Counted from the stretch's first letter, positions 8,955-17,439 are shown. The stretch is 64,000 nucleotides of DNA from Fructobacillus apis (GCF_023893635.1 NZ_JAMWYK010000001.1:62001-126000), one strand, 5' to 3'. Notes: generated from the letters alone by a model not told the origin. Translations and numbers: made by a program.

Positions 8955-9830
8955 TTAGAAAAAGTTCATTGAGTAGGACGCGGTAAATGTATCACCAGCG
9001 GCCAAGACGTTGTTTCCAAACTTCTCTTTGAAGTTTCCGGTCGCGTCAACCGTGTCGGCGATTCCCCACCAAGGTTCGATGGCGATGAACGGTGCGTTCT
9101 TTCCAGCAGGCGTCCAGATTCCAAGGAACTGGGCGTTATCCACCGTCATTTCCATTCCGTGCTGGTTCGCCAAGCGGGCCAAGAGGAAGGTTGCCTTTTG
9201 ACGGTCCAGCTTCAAGATGATGGCATCGTCATGGTAATCTTCTTGGCGCAAACGAAGCGGAATGTCGGCGTTGAATGGTGATGGTACGTTAGGATTTGAG
9301 TATGGACCAACTAAGCGGATGCGGTCGTAAACCTTTTCCGGCTTCACGGACAAGTAGTAGTCGGAGAACTTTCCACCGTCCAAAGGCAAATTGAAGGCTG
9401 GGTGTCCACCCACTGAGAAGAAGAGGGATTCCTGCTTATCAGGGTTTGTCACCTCGTACTTCATGAACAATTCGGTCCCCTTCAAATCAAAGACAACGTC
9501 AAACTGGAACTTGAACGGGTAAACACGCCAAGTGGCTTCCGAATCCTGTAAACGGAATCGGGCGTGGTCCACGTCGTTTTCGATGATTTGGAAGTCCATG
9601 TTGCGGGCAAAACCGTGTTGGTTCATATAATAAGTTTGTCCGGCTAAGTTGAACTGATCGCCCTGCAATCGTCCAACAATTGGGAAGAGGTTTGGCGCGT
9701 GGCGACCCCAGTATTTTGGATCTCCGTACCAGATGTATTCCAGTTCCGCTTCCTTGTTCCAGGCAGAGACGAGCTCGGCTCCGTGCTCGTCAATCTTTAC
9801 TATCATGTTGTCATTTTCTAACGTAATCAT
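8955..9830 (-). CDS. Aldose 1-epimerase family protein
   Basis: A 291-aa GalM-superfamily protein of the LacX/YeaD-like branch, interconverting anomers of a hexose or hexose-phosphate. Key residues by homology are His72 and Arg76 in NQHGFAR, His in the GGHPAFN motif near 157, and the catalytic Glu in FIAIEPWWG near 265. Length is normal for this branch. The start codon has no ribosome binding site. Instead a near-consensus promoter ends six bases before the ATG, so translation is probably from a leaderless mRNA. It is monocistronic, with a terminator just after the stop. Confidence 0.9.
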   Translation of the reverse strand: MITLENDNMIVKIDEHGAELVSAWNKEAELEYIWYGDPKYWGRHAPNLFPIVGRLQGDQFNLAGQTYYMNQHGFARNMDFQIIENDVDHARFRLQDSEATWRVYPFKFQFDVVFDLKGTELFMKYEVTNPDKQESLFFSVGGHPAFNLPLDGGKFSDYYLSVKPEKVYDRIRLVGPYSNPNVPSPFNADIPLRLRQEDYHDDAIILKLDRQKATFLLARLANQHGMEMTVDNAQFLGIWTPAGKNAPFIAIEPWWGIADTVDATGNFKEKFGNNVLAAGDTFTASYSMNFF

Positions 9831-9836
9831 ATTTTT

Positions 9837-9865
9837 ATTTTACTACCAAAGTGGCTTTCTGACAA
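9837..9865 (-). promoter_or_regulatory. Promoter of the aldose epimerase gene, leaderless layout
   Basis: TTGTCA (9860-9865), a 17-bp spacer and TAAAAT (9837-9842) on the minus strand. Only six bases separate the -10 box from the ATG at 9830, so the expected transcription start falls on or next to the start codon. Confidence 0.6.
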
Positions 9866-9909
9866 TGGAAAAAACGCCTTTAAACGGGAATTGAAAGCGG
9901 TAACACTCT

Positions 9910-10824
9910 TTAACGCTTCGCCCGTGGGAAAAAGTTATTATAAGACGATTGCAACATCTTTTTAGAAACGTGCGTGTAGATTTGCGTGGTAGAAAGGTTG
10001 GCGTGTCCGAGCAGTTCTTGGACCGTTCGCATGTCCGCCCCGTTATTCAACAAAGTCGTCGCAAATGTATGACGAAGCATGTGCGGATGTATCTTAGCAG
10101 TTAAGGACGTTTTGTTCATTAACTGGTTCAAGATGTAAGTGATACCCGCTGAGGTTAAGGCCCCCCCGTTTGAGTTCAAGAAGAGCTCATCCGGCTTATC
10201 CACTTCCTTGTTTTTCGCTAGCAATTCCGGTCGGTCGTTTTCAAGGTAGTTCACGAGCGCCTTCTTGGCATAGGAACCAAAGGGCACGTAACGATCCTTG
10301 TTCCCCTTTCCGTGGACGAGGACGAGTTGATTGCTCAAGTCGATGTTTGAGACGGCAAGGCCGGCGATTTCGGAAACACGGCAACCGGTCGCAAACAAAA
10401 ATTCTAAGAGCGCGGCATCTCTTTTGAATAGCGGATGGTCCTTTTGATCGTAAGCGACCTTGAAGAGCTCTTGGAGCTCGTTTTCATATAAAAATTCAGG
10501 TAAGTGTGCCTGATGCTTACGCAAGGCCACACCCTCGAACGGATTGTCTAACGCCTGCCCTTCTTTTACTAAGTACGCATAGAAGTTCTTCAAAGATGAG
10601 ACCTTCCGTGCAATCGTTGTTCGGGCCAAAGTCGCATCGTAGAGGCTCGCCAAAAAGACGCGGACGTCCAGCGGCTTCACGACTTGAAAGGTGGTAAAGC
10701 CCCCGTTTTCGCTCAGGTAGGCCTCAAAGCCCTCGATGTCTTTCATGTAGGCCTCGATGGTCAAGCGTGAATAACCACGCTCAGCCAGCAAGTACGATTG
10801 GTATTGTGCCACTTCTTTGTTCAT
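9910..10824 (-). CDS. xerC: Tyrosine recombinase XerC
   Basis: Site-specific recombinase of 304 aa that, with XerD, resolves chromosome dimers at dif. It has the N-terminal SAM-like core-binding domain (1-100) and the C-terminal catalytic domain with the full set Arg149, Lys173, His248, Arg251, His274 and nucleophile Tyr283. The LPEFLY...ELQELF linker, FGSYAKKAL and the end THVSKKMLQSSYNNFFPRA match Firmicute XerC (CodV) better than XerD. The ATG at 10824 is preferred over an in-frame ATG nine codons upstream on length. No Shine-Dalgarno is present for either, and a TATAAT lies six bases before the preferred ATG. Confidence 0.92.
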   Translation of the reverse strand: MNKEVAQYQSYLLAERGYSRLTIEAYMKDIEGFEAYLSENGGFTTFQVVKPLDVRVFLASLYDATLARTTIARKVSSLKNFYAYLVKEGQALDNPFEGVALRKHQAHLPEFLYENELQELFKVAYDQKDHPLFKRDAALLEFLFATGCRVSEIAGLAVSNIDLSNQLVLVHGKGNKDRYVPFGSYAKKALVNYLENDRPELLAKNKEVDKPDELFLNSNGGALTSAGITYILNQLMNKTSLTAKIHPHMLRHTFATTLLNNGADMRTVQELLGHANLSTTQIYTHVSKKMLQSSYNNFFPRAKR

Positions 10825-10830
10825 ACCTTT

Positions 10831-10836
10831 ATTATA
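10831..10836 (-). promoter_or_regulatory. TATAAT box immediately before xerC
   Basis: A consensus -10 hexamer on the minus strand followed by AAAGGT and then the ATG. The -35 region is only T-rich, without a convincing hexamer. Confidence 0.4.
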
Positions 10837-10969
10837 CGATAAGACCCGCATTCAAAAAGCCAAATGTTAAGAAGAAGTAAAGACCCTTACGATTCGTCAA
10901 AAGGCCTACTAATGAAACGAAATGGGCAGTATAGTGTACATAGTTAAACAAGTGCTAGGAGGCAACAAC

Positions 10970-11218
10970 ATGAACTTACCAATGAATTCAACAGCAGATT
11001 ACATGCGTCACAACTTGGAATTGAAGCAGGTTAAGGTTCAAGCCTTCTTCCTCCGTTTCCGAGACAACATCCTGAACAACCGCGACAAGCGCGTTGCCAT
11101 GGAAGAAGGTCGTCAATACGAAGTGCAACACCACCAAGCAGACGACCTTTTGACGAAGCGTGTGATTGCCGAAAACGACCGTTACGCTTACGGATTCCGT
11201 TCAAACAAGCGCCGTTAA
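10970..11218 (+). CDS. Small uncharacterised protein, 82 aa
   Basis: Unrecognised. A strong TAGGAGG site seven to eight bases before ATG 10970 marks the start. A longer reading from 10922 is less likely. The protein is soluble and rich in Arg, Asn and Gln (FFLRFRDNILNNRDKR, then EVQHHQADDLLTKR), basic overall, with predicted helices and no signal peptide. It stands alone on the plus strand among minus-strand genes, has a TATAGT box about 30 bp upstream and its own terminator, so it is likely expressed as a single gene. It could be a nucleic-acid- or ribosome-associated factor, but nothing in the sequence proves this. Confidence 0.7.
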   Translation: MNLPMNSTADYMRHNLELKQVKVQAFFLRFRDNILNNRDKRVAMEEGRQYEVQHHQADDLLTKRVIAENDRYAYGFRSNKRR

Positions 11219-11240
11219 GATCAAAAAAAAATACAAAGAA

Positions 11241-11267
11241 AAGCCCTTTGCATGATGCAGAGGGCTT
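11241..11267 (+). terminator. Terminator of the 82-aa gene
   Basis: Long stem AAGCCCTTTGCAT/ATGCAGAGGGCTT with one G-U type mismatch, followed by TTTTT. Confidence 0.8.
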
Positions 11268-11348
11268 TTTTGTCTTGTAAATTCCGGCTATTCTTCCCTT
11301 TTTCTTTTATCAAAAAGGCCTTCCAAGAAGTAAGCACAACCAGGTCCA

Positions 11349-11660
11349 CTACTTCCCAAACAGCACGCGGTGCGACCCCAAGCGAACAGCCACTAACAAT
11401 GAGTCCCTGAGTCGAATCCGATAAATCAAGAGAACGTCATTCCCCTCGTGTGGCTTTTGCCCGTGGATTGGGGTGCGAACATGGCACTCAAAGAAGTCCT
11501 GCCAATTCTCCCGTAGGCGATGGTTCCGCAGGGCATCCGGGACATCCATCTCTTCGCAGAGCAAATCCAAAATCTCAAAGGCTTCCTTCGAGATAGATGG
11601 GTCGACTTTCATCAGCCGACGCACGTCTCGGTCAAACTTCTCGGTCGTTTTATACTTCAT
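11349..11660 (-). CDS. YafQ/RelE-superfamily toxin with an insertion
   Basis: A 103-aa putative mRNA interferase. The YafQ-like end is recognisable: NHRLRENWQDFFECHV, DVLLIYRI and a terminal RLGSHRVLFGK, which correspond to the His, Glu-Cys-His, Asp and Gly-Ser-His...Leu-Phe positions of YafQ. Between ECHV and DVLLIY there are about ten extra residues (RTPIHGQKPHEGN), absent from typical YafQ, and the usual Asp-Trp is Asp-Val. Activity is therefore plausible but not assured. The ATG lies inside the end of the upstream gene, an overlap of 11 bases, as expected for a toxin in a type II module. Confidence 0.8.
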   Translation of the reverse strand: MKYKTTEKFDRDVRRLMKVDPSISKEAFEILDLLCEEMDVPDALRNHRLRENWQDFFECHVRTPIHGQKPHEGNDVLLIYRIRLRDSLLVAVRLGSHRVLFGK

Positions 11661-11934
11661 CACGGCCGGCTAGGTAGTTGCGGTACTTCGAGGTGGGACT
11701 ATTCGAGGGTAACAGGTCCCGCTCCTCCAGTATCTCTTCGGCAATCGACGAATCAAGCGAGCCTTCTTCGCCCTCAATCACGATTTTGATCAACTCGAGC
11801 GAATCCCGGTGAATGTAGGGATACTCGCTCTTCGAACACGGTATCGTCAGTTCGCCACCCTGCCGTTTCTTCAGGTCGTCCAAGTAGGCTTGCAGGTCCT
11901 CTTTCAACGTGGCGTGTGTCAGTGCAATGGGCAT
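11650..11934 (-). CDS. Putative antitoxin partner of the YafQ-like toxin
   Basis: A 94-aa acidic protein translated from ATG 11934, which has an AGGAGG site. An in-frame start 12 codons upstream is less likely. It overlaps the toxin gene by 11 bases, which strongly suggests an antitoxin. The sequence does not look like RelB/DinJ: no clear ribbon-helix-helix opening is visible, and the N-terminal half is helical (HATLKEDLQAYLDDLKKR). The C-terminal half is acidic (EGEEGSLDSSIAEEILEERD), suitable for wrapping a basic toxin. The family is unassigned, and the function is inferred from gene order. Confidence 0.65.
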   Translation of the reverse strand: MPIALTHATLKEDLQAYLDDLKKRQGGELTIPCSKSEYPYIHRDSLELIKIVIEGEEGSLDSSIAEEILEERDLLPSNSPTSKYRNYLAGRDEV

Positions 11935-12051
11935 AGGCAATCGTCCTCCTGTTTGTTTTTTAAGCTGCAAAGTCCGGCCCGGCCCAGCGCCGTGCCTTCA
12001 AACCTTCTATTCGAAAAAAGCATACAAGATTGCCCGCTCCCTGCATATAGC

Positions 12052-12094
12052 AAAAACGCGCAAAGTGTTTAATATCAGCACTTTACGCGTTTTT
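12052..12094. terminator. Bidirectional hairpin terminator after the UPF0210 gene
   Basis: CGCGCAAAGTG and CACTTTACGCG pair across a loop of about 11 nt, with A-run and T-run on the two sides. On the minus strand it ends the ACT-UPF0210 operon. The rest of 11935-12155 shows no gene. Confidence 0.75.
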
Positions 12095-12155
12095 ATACAG
12101 TTACTTTATTATTGCCCACAATTAAGCCAAAATTGTCCGCTAAGCTACTAGACAA

Positions 12156-13499
12156 TTAGTTCTTAAATGAGTGGATTGGTGCGGGCACGTGTCCCCCACG
12201 GTTGATGAAGTCGGCCGAAGAACGGTCCACAACGGGCATCACTGGTGCCGTTCCAAGCAAGCCACCGTAGTCGATCATGTCACCGACCTTGGCACCGTTT
12301 GTTGGCAAGATACGAACGGCCGTCGTCTTGTTGTTCTGGATACCGATGGCCGCTTCGTCGGCGATCATCGCAGAAATCGTTGTGGCTGGCGTTTCACCAG
12401 GGATGGCGATCATGTCCAAACCAACGGAACAAACGGACGTCATGGCTTCCAACTTAGCAAGTGAAAGCGTTCCGGCCTTCACGGCGTCAATCATACCGGC
12501 GTCTTCAGAAACGGGGATGAAGGCACCGGACAAACCACCAACACCTTGTGCGGCCATGACCCCACCCTTCTTGACGGCGTCGTTTAGCATCATCAAGGCA
12601 GCGGTGGTTCCGTGGGCACCGACTTGTTCCAAACCGATGGCTTCGAGTACTTCGGCAACGGAGTCACCACGGGCTGGCGTTGGCGCGAGTGACAAGTCAA
12701 CGATTCCGAATGGCACGCCGAGTCGTTCGGCAGCCAATGAACCGACGAGTTGTCCCACACGGGTAATCTTGAAGGCGGTCTTCTTGATGGTTTCAGCAAC
12801 CGTCGTGATGGATTCGCCCTTCACCTTGTCCAAGGCGCGCTTCACGACACCAGGTCCGGAAACACCAACGTTGATGACAACGTCGGGTTCGGTGATTCCG
12901 TGGAAGGCACCAGCCATGAATGGGTTGTCTTCGACTGCGTTGGCGAAGATGACCATCTTGGCGTTGGCCGTGTCGGACAAATCGGTAATCTTCTTGACGG
13001 TTTCACCCATCAACTTCACGGCGTCCAGGTTCATGCCGGCCTTTGATGATCCGATGTTCACGGATGACATCACGAGGTCCGTTTCCGTCAAGGCGCGTGG
13101 CAAGGACTTGATCAAGGCCAAGTCACCATGTGAGAAGCCCTTTTGAACCAAGGCCCCGTATCCACCGACGTAGTCAACGCCGACTTCCTTGGCCGCGTCG
13201 TCCAAAGCGTGGGCCAAAACGAGAATTTCTTCTTCGTTGGCTGAACCGGCAATCAATGAGATTGGGGTAACGGAGATACGCTTGTTCGTGATGGGCACAC
13301 CGTATTCGCGTTCGATTTGTTGCGCAACGGCGACCAAATCCTTGGCGTATTTCGTGATTTTTTTGTAGACGTTTTCAGCGGTTTCGTCTACCGTTCCACC
13401 GATGGTGTCCAAGAGGGAAATTCCCATGGTCACGGTACGGATGTCGAAGTTGTCTTCTTCGACCATCTTGATGGTTTCTAAAATCTGATTGGTTTCCAT
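12156..13499 (-). CDS. UPF0210/PFL-like protein (DUF711)
   Basis: A 447-aa conserved protein of family UPF0210, often labelled PFL family because the fold resembles pyruvate formate-lyase-type barrels. It lacks an evident glycyl-radical motif. Recognisable blocks are [12 protein letters not shown] near the start, [27 protein letters not shown] and [14 protein letters not shown]. No reaction is established. It is the second gene of a two-gene operon with the ACT-domain protein (37-bp gap), a pairing common in Firmicutes that suggests amino-acid-responsive control. Confidence 0.9.
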   Translation of the reverse strand: METNQILETIKMVEEDNFDIRTVTMGISLLDTIGGTVDETAENVYKKITKYAKDLVAVAQQIEREYGVPITNKRISVTPISLIAGSANEEEILVLAHALDDAAKEVGVDYVGGYGALVQKGFSHGDLALIKSLPRALTETDLVMSSVNIGSSKAGMNLDAVKLMGETVKKITDLSDTANAKMVIFANAVEDNPFMAGAFHGITEPDVVINVGVSGPGVVKRALDKVKGESITTVAETIKKTAFKITRVGQLVGSLAAERLGVPFGIVDLSLAPTPARGDSVAEVLEAIGLEQVGAHGTTAALMMLNDAVKKGGVMAAQGVGGLSGAFIPVSEDAGMIDAVKAGTLSLAKLEAMTSVCSVGLDMIAIPGETPATTISAMIADEAAIGIQNNKTTAVRILPTNGAKVGDMIDYGGLLGTAPVMPVVDRSSADFINRGGHVPAPIHSFKN

Positions 13500-13536
13500 G
13501 TTTTCGGCTATCCTTTGCGTATGATTAGGGGGTAGC

Positions 13537-13803
13537 TTAGACCCGGGCCATTGAGTCGAAGAGTTCTTCGCGTTGCACGTGAACGGTCACGCCGAGCTTT
13601 GAGCCGGCGTCCTTCAAGGCTTGGTGGAGGTCGTTGAAAGCTTCGTCAGCTGAGATTTCAACGAGCATGGACATGGTAAACGTCGTGCCCATGATGGTTT
13701 GGGAGAGATCCAAAATGTTGGCTTCGTGGGCGGCCAGACAGTTGGCGATGCCGGCAACGATTCCGGTGTTGTCTTTTCCGACGGCGGTAACTACAGCTTG
13801 CAT
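13537..13803 (-). CDS. ACT domain protein (UPF0237)
   Basis: An 88-aa stand-alone ACT domain: [22 protein letters not shown], then an [10 protein letters not shown] turn and a second beta-alpha unit. ACT domains bind amino acids or other small ligands as dimers. It is the first gene of the operon with the UPF0210 protein and has a GAGGAA ribosome site. A role as regulatory partner of the UPF0210 protein is an inference from their conserved linkage. Confidence 0.9.
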   Translation of the reverse strand: MQAVVTAVGKDNTGIVAGIANCLAAHEANILDLSQTIMGTTFTMSMLVEISADEAFNDLHQALKDAGSKLGVTVHVQREELFDSMARV

Positions 13804-13839
13804 AGTGATTCCTCTTTTTTCTTTCTTTTTTATAAAAAC

Positions 13840-13869
13840 GGCCCCGCTCCCTTGCGGTCTTTCGGGGCC
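13840..13869 (-). terminator. Terminator of the nucleoside deoxyribosyltransferase gene
   Basis: GGCCCCG/CGGGGCC stem with an inner loop and a T-run on the minus strand, between the 13904 stop and the ACT gene start. Confidence 0.7.
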
Positions 13870-13903
13870 TCCTAACGACAGGCTAACAGCCTTGGTTCAC
13901 TTT

Positions 13904-14347
13904 TTAGATAACGGACCCGTCGTATGGAATTTCTTCCATCTTATCAAGGTCGTAGTCTAAGACGGCCTCCACCTTGTGGAGGTAGGCCGTCAACGATTTC
14001 GCTAACATCAGGTTCAACGTCACATCGTCTTCTTTGATGATGATAACGGGGATGTCCTTGGCATAGGCGTAGCCCACTTCCCAGGCAGTCCCAGAATCAG
14101 CGTCGGCGCCATCGAAATCAGAGAGCGCAATCATGACGTCGCAGTCATCGATGGCTTGCACGTCGGAGTTGTATGCGGCCACCTGCCATTCAGGTGAGAA
14201 CATTTCAAACTCTTCGTGTTGGTGTTGACGTGGCGAGAACACGTCACCGACTTGGGGATGGTCCGCCAAGACCTTTTCTAAGCGGGCGACTTCGTCAACC
14301 TGCTTTTCAGAGAAAAATGGTCCTGCGAGATACACTTTCTTTGCCAT
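13904..14347 (-). CDS. Nucleoside 2-deoxyribosyltransferase
   Basis: A 147-aa enzyme that exchanges bases on 2'-deoxynucleosides, a purine/pyrimidine salvage activity typical of lactobacilli. The N-terminal KVYLAGPFFSEKQ motif and the DADSGTAWEVGYA motif with nucleophile Glu90 (by homology to the L. leichmannii enzyme) are present. ATG 14347 follows a strong AAGGAG site. A longer in-frame start is not needed. It is flanked by terminators on both sides and is probably monocistronic. Confidence 0.92.
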   Translation of the reverse strand: MAKKVYLAGPFFSEKQVDEVARLEKVLADHPQVGDVFSPRQHQHEEFEMFSPEWQVAAYNSDVQAIDDCDVMIALSDFDGADADSGTAWEVGYAYAKDIPVIIIKEDDVTLNLMLAKSLTAYLHKVEAVLDYDLDKMEEIPYDGSVI

Positions 14348-14389
14348 AAGAACTCCTTCTTTTCTACTTGTTCTATAGTTTATCAAAAA

Positions 14390-14407
14390 AGACCCCAAAC
14401 GGGGTCT
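14390..14407. terminator. Bidirectional terminator after mvaS
   Basis: AGACCCC, loop AAAC-type, GGGGTCT with A-run and T-run flanks. On the minus strand it lies downstream of the mvaS stop. Confidence 0.75.
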
Positions 14408-14472
14408 TTTTCTGATTATTTTTAAAGAACAAATTGGAATAAAGTGTTCGGTATCGAGCGGACAAGACTCCC

Positions 14473-15663
14473 TTACTTCGTCTTATACACCCGGTAGTGG
14501 TCTTTCCAACCGGCAAAGTAGCACTGCCCGTCAGAAAGCTTTCCGGCTTTAGCGAGTTCAACGCCAGCCGTCGCCCCTTCATCAGATGAATCGAGCTTCT
14601 GACTGTCGAAGATGTCTTCGTATTCAGCAACCGTCAACTTCGTACGCGCGTCTAACATGCCCTGCACGTCCTGTGCTGCCAAGACATCTTCAAAGCCATC
14701 AGAAAGCGTCAAAGAGAACAACTCCGCTTCGGCACCTGATCCGAATGAGAAGACCCCCACGCGGTCGCCCGCCTTGTAGCCCTTTCCTTCCTTCAAGAGG
14801 CTGAGCAGTGAAAGATAAACGGAACCGGTATACAAGTTACCAACGTAGCGGTTGTAGAACTGAGCGGCCGCTAACTGTTCCATGAAGTAGGCCTGTTCAG
14901 TCGATTTCACTTCATCAAGAATTTGCTCCAAAGCCTTCTTCCCCATCTTCGTGTAAGGCAGGTGGAAGGCAAAACCAGTCAGGTCGTTCAGCTTCAAGCC
15001 GGTCTTTTCCTTATAAGCTGCCCACAAATCCAAGAACATGGACTTGTAGATGTCGGTGGACAGGTGCCCGTCAACCAGGGCGATGTCGGAGTCGATGGGA
15101 CGCCAGAAGTCCTTTTCGTCCTTTGATTCGTAGACGGAGTCGTCGTTAATGACCGCGACCTTAGGGTCTGAAGAAATCAACATGGCAACGGCACCACCAC
15201 CCTGGGTTACCTCACCCGGTGTCTTCAAACCGTAGCGGGCGATGTCAGAGGCGATGACCAGGACCTTCTTGTCCGGGTGCAGCGTGACGAAGTCCTTGGC
15301 CTGCATCAAGGCGAAGGTTCCCGCGTAGCAGGCCTGCTTCATTTCGATGGCGCGAATGTTGTCACGAAGACCCAGGTGGTCCTTGGCAAACATCGCACCG
15401 GACTTGGAGTTGTCGACCCCGGATTCAGAGGCAAACAAAAGCATTTCAACGTCGGCGCGGTCCGCGTCCGACTTTAACAGCTTATTCGCTGCATTAATCC
15501 CCATCGTGACCACGTCTTCGTGGTTGGGGATGACGGTCTGGACGGTCTGTCCGATTCCAATCGTGAACTTGTCGGGCTCTTCACCACGGGCATTGGCCAA
15601 ATCAACCATGTCCAAGGAATAACCGGGCGTGTAAAAGGAAATGCCTTCAATTCCAACTGCCAT
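14473..15663 (-). CDS. mvaS: Hydroxymethylglutaryl-CoA synthase
   Basis: Condenses acetyl-CoA with acetoacetyl-CoA to HMG-CoA, the first committed step of the mevalonate route to isoprenoids, used by lactic acid bacteria. At 396 aa it is slightly longer than the E. faecalis enzyme. Catalytic residues are Glu80 in FASESGVDNSKSGA, nucleophile Cys112 in MKQACYAGTF, and His near 234 in AFHLPYTKMGKKA. The ATG has an AAAGGAG site. It is transcribed alone, with a hairpin on each side. Confidence 0.96.
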   Translation of the reverse strand: MAVGIEGISFYTPGYSLDMVDLANARGEEPDKFTIGIGQTVQTVIPNHEDVVTMGINAANKLLKSDADRADVEMLLFASESGVDNSKSGAMFAKDHLGLRDNIRAIEMKQACYAGTFALMQAKDFVTLHPDKKVLVIASDIARYGLKTPGEVTQGGGAVAMLISSDPKVAVINDDSVYESKDEKDFWRPIDSDIALVDGHLSTDIYKSMFLDLWAAYKEKTGLKLNDLTGFAFHLPYTKMGKKALEQILDEVKSTEQAYFMEQLAAAQFYNRYVGNLYTGSVYLSLLSLLKEGKGYKAGDRVGVFSFGSGAEAELFSLTLSDGFEDVLAAQDVQGMLDARTKLTVAEYEDIFDSQKLDSSDEGATAGVELAKAGKLSDGQCYFAGWKDHYRVYKTK

Positions 15664-15687
15664 AATAAACTCCTTTTTTTAAGCAAA

Positions 15688-15707
15688 AAAGCGCCTTTCA
15701 GCGCTTT
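15688..15707. terminator. Short hairpin between the ABC-F gene and mvaS
   Basis: AAAGCGC, loop CTTTCA, GCGCTTT. The stem is short but is flanked by A-runs and T-rich bases. On the minus strand it would end the 15717-17342 transcript. Confidence 0.5.
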
Positions 15708-15716
15708 GATAAAACA

Positions 15717-17342
15717 TTAATCGTACAAAGCCTTGACCTTGGCTTGGATGGATTCAGATGAGATGAATTCATCGTAAGTCGTATCCAAACGGTCAACGAC
15801 ACCCTTGTTTGAAACTTCCACAATGTGGTTGGCCGTCGTTTCCAAGAACTCGTGATCGTGAGAAGTCATGATCACAGAACCCTTGAAGTCTGAAACGGCA
15901 TCGTTCATTGATTGGATGGACTCCAAATCCAAGTGGTTCGTTGGGTCATCCAACAGCAAGACGTTGGCCTTCAAAAGCATCATCTTAGCCACAACGATAC
16001 GAACCTTTTCCCCTCCGGAGAGGACCTTGATTTGCTTCAAGGCGTCGTCACCCTTGAAGAGCATTTGGCCAAGCATACCACGGAGTGACGTGTTGTCCTT
16101 TTGTTCTTCTTCGGCGTATTCGCGCAACCAGTCCAAGATCACGTCTTCTTGGTTGTCAAAGTTGTCGTTCAAATCCTTGGCCAAGTATGACTGTGACGTT
16201 GTCACACCCCAGGTAACCGTTCCTTCGTCAGGTTCCATGGTTCCGGCCAAGATTTGCATCAAGGTCGTGGTTGCCAAGTCAGAGCGGGACAAGATGGCAA
16301 TCTTCTCGCCTGGACGACCAGTGAAGGTGATGTTGTCCAAGACCTTTTCGCCGTCGATTGACTTTGAAATGCCTTCTACCTTCACCATGTCGTTTCCGAG
16401 TTCACGGTTCATTGGGAAGGAGATGTAAGGGTACTTACGGGATGAAGGCTTGATGTCATCCAAGGTAATCTTGTCCAACTGCTTCTTACGGGCAGTGGCC
16501 TGCTTGGACTTGGAAGCGTTGGCAGAGAAACGCGCAACGAATTCTTGGAGTTGCTTGATTTGCTCTTCCTTCTTGGCGTTTTGTTGGGATGCCAAGCGTT
16601 GGGCCAATTCGGCTGATTCACGCCAGAAGTCGTAGTTACCAACGAACGGCGTGATCTTACCGTAGTCCACGTCCAAGATGTTCGTTGAAACAACGTTCAA
16701 GAAGTGACGGTCGTGGGATACGACGATGACGAGGTTTTCGAAGTCGGCCAAGAAGTCTTCCAACCAAGCGATGGTTTGGACGTCAAGACCGTTGGTTGGT
16801 TCGTCTAGAACCAAGATGTCGGGGTTACCGAACAAGGCTTGGGCCAAGAGGACCTTCACCTTGTCGTTTTCGGTGAGTTCACCCATCAACGTGTATTGCA
16901 TGCCTTCGTCGATGCCAAGCTTCGTCAAGAGTTGAGCGGCTTCGGCTTCGGCGTTCCAACCGTCGAGTTCTTCGAATTCGGCTGAGAGGTCACCGACGCG
17001 AACACCATCTTCGTCGGAGAAGTCGGGCTTCGCGTAGATGGCGTCCATTTCGGTCTTCACTTCGTACAAGCGCTTGTGACCTTGGATAACCGTGTCCATG
17101 ACCGTTGAGTCGTCGTACTTAAAGTGATCCTGTTCCAATGAGGACATGCGTTCACCGGTGGTGATGTTGATTTGTCCTTCAGTGGGTTCGAGTTGCCCCT
17201 GGAGCAACTTCAAGAAAGTCGACTTCCCTGCTCCGTTGGCTCCGATGATTCCGTAGGTGTGACCGGGAACCAGCTTGAGGTTAACGTCCTGGTAAAGCTT
17301 CTTACCAGAGAATGAAAATGTCATATCAGAAACTGTAATCAA
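15717..17342 (-). CDS. ABC-F family ATPase (YkpA/YbiT-like)
   Basis: A 541-aa soluble double-cassette ATPase of the ABC-F class, likely a translation factor. Cassette 1 is canonical: GANGAGKST near 34, Walker B DILVLDEPTNGLD. Cassette 2 is degenerate: the P-loop position reads LSRSDLATTTL, without the Gly-Lys-Ser/Thr core, and its Walker B is LLLDDPTNHLD with Asp at the usual catalytic Glu. The GVTTSQSYL stretch after it fits the YkpA branch, where such changes may be normal. The start is TTG, supported by a strong GGAGGAG site. Confidence 0.88.
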   Translation of the reverse strand: MITVSDMTFSFSGKKLYQDVNLKLVPGHTYGIIGANGAGKSTFLKLLQGQLEPTEGQINITTGERMSSLEQDHFKYDDSTVMDTVIQGHKRLYEVKTEMDAIYAKPDFSDEDGVRVGDLSAEFEELDGWNAEAEAAQLLTKLGIDEGMQYTLMGELTENDKVKVLLAQALFGNPDILVLDEPTNGLDVQTIAWLEDFLADFENLVIVVSHDRHFLNVVSTNILDVDYGKITPFVGNYDFWRESAELAQRLASQQNAKKEEQIKQLQEFVARFSANASKSKQATARKKQLDKITLDDIKPSSRKYPYISFPMNRELGNDMVKVEGISKSIDGEKVLDNITFTGRPGEKIAILSRSDLATTTLMQILAGTMEPDEGTVTWGVTTSQSYLAKDLNDNFDNQEDVILDWLREYAEEEQKDNTSLRGMLGQMLFKGDDALKQIKVLSGGEKVRIVVAKMMLLKANVLLLDDPTNHLDLESIQSMNDAVSDFKGSVIMTSHDHEFLETTANHIVEVSNKGVVDRLDTTYDEFISSESIQAKVKALYD

Positions 17343-17403
17343 GGTGTTTCTCCTCCAAAATTCAATAAATGTGTGAATTGCCTTATAACAGTCTAACAGA
17401 AAA

Positions 17404-17421
17404 ACGCCCGAAAATGGGCGT
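17404..17421 (-). terminator. Terminator of the 130-aa membrane protein gene
   Basis: ACGCCC, loop GAAAAT, GGGCGT, with a T-run on the minus strand. Confidence 0.65.
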
Positions 17422-17439
17422 TATTAATGAAATCAGTTG

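Noticed and set aside
12277-13146. A 289-codon plus-strand open frame
   Set aside because: It lies fully opposite the well-supported UPF0210 gene and shows no domain. It is a by-product of GC-rich codon use.
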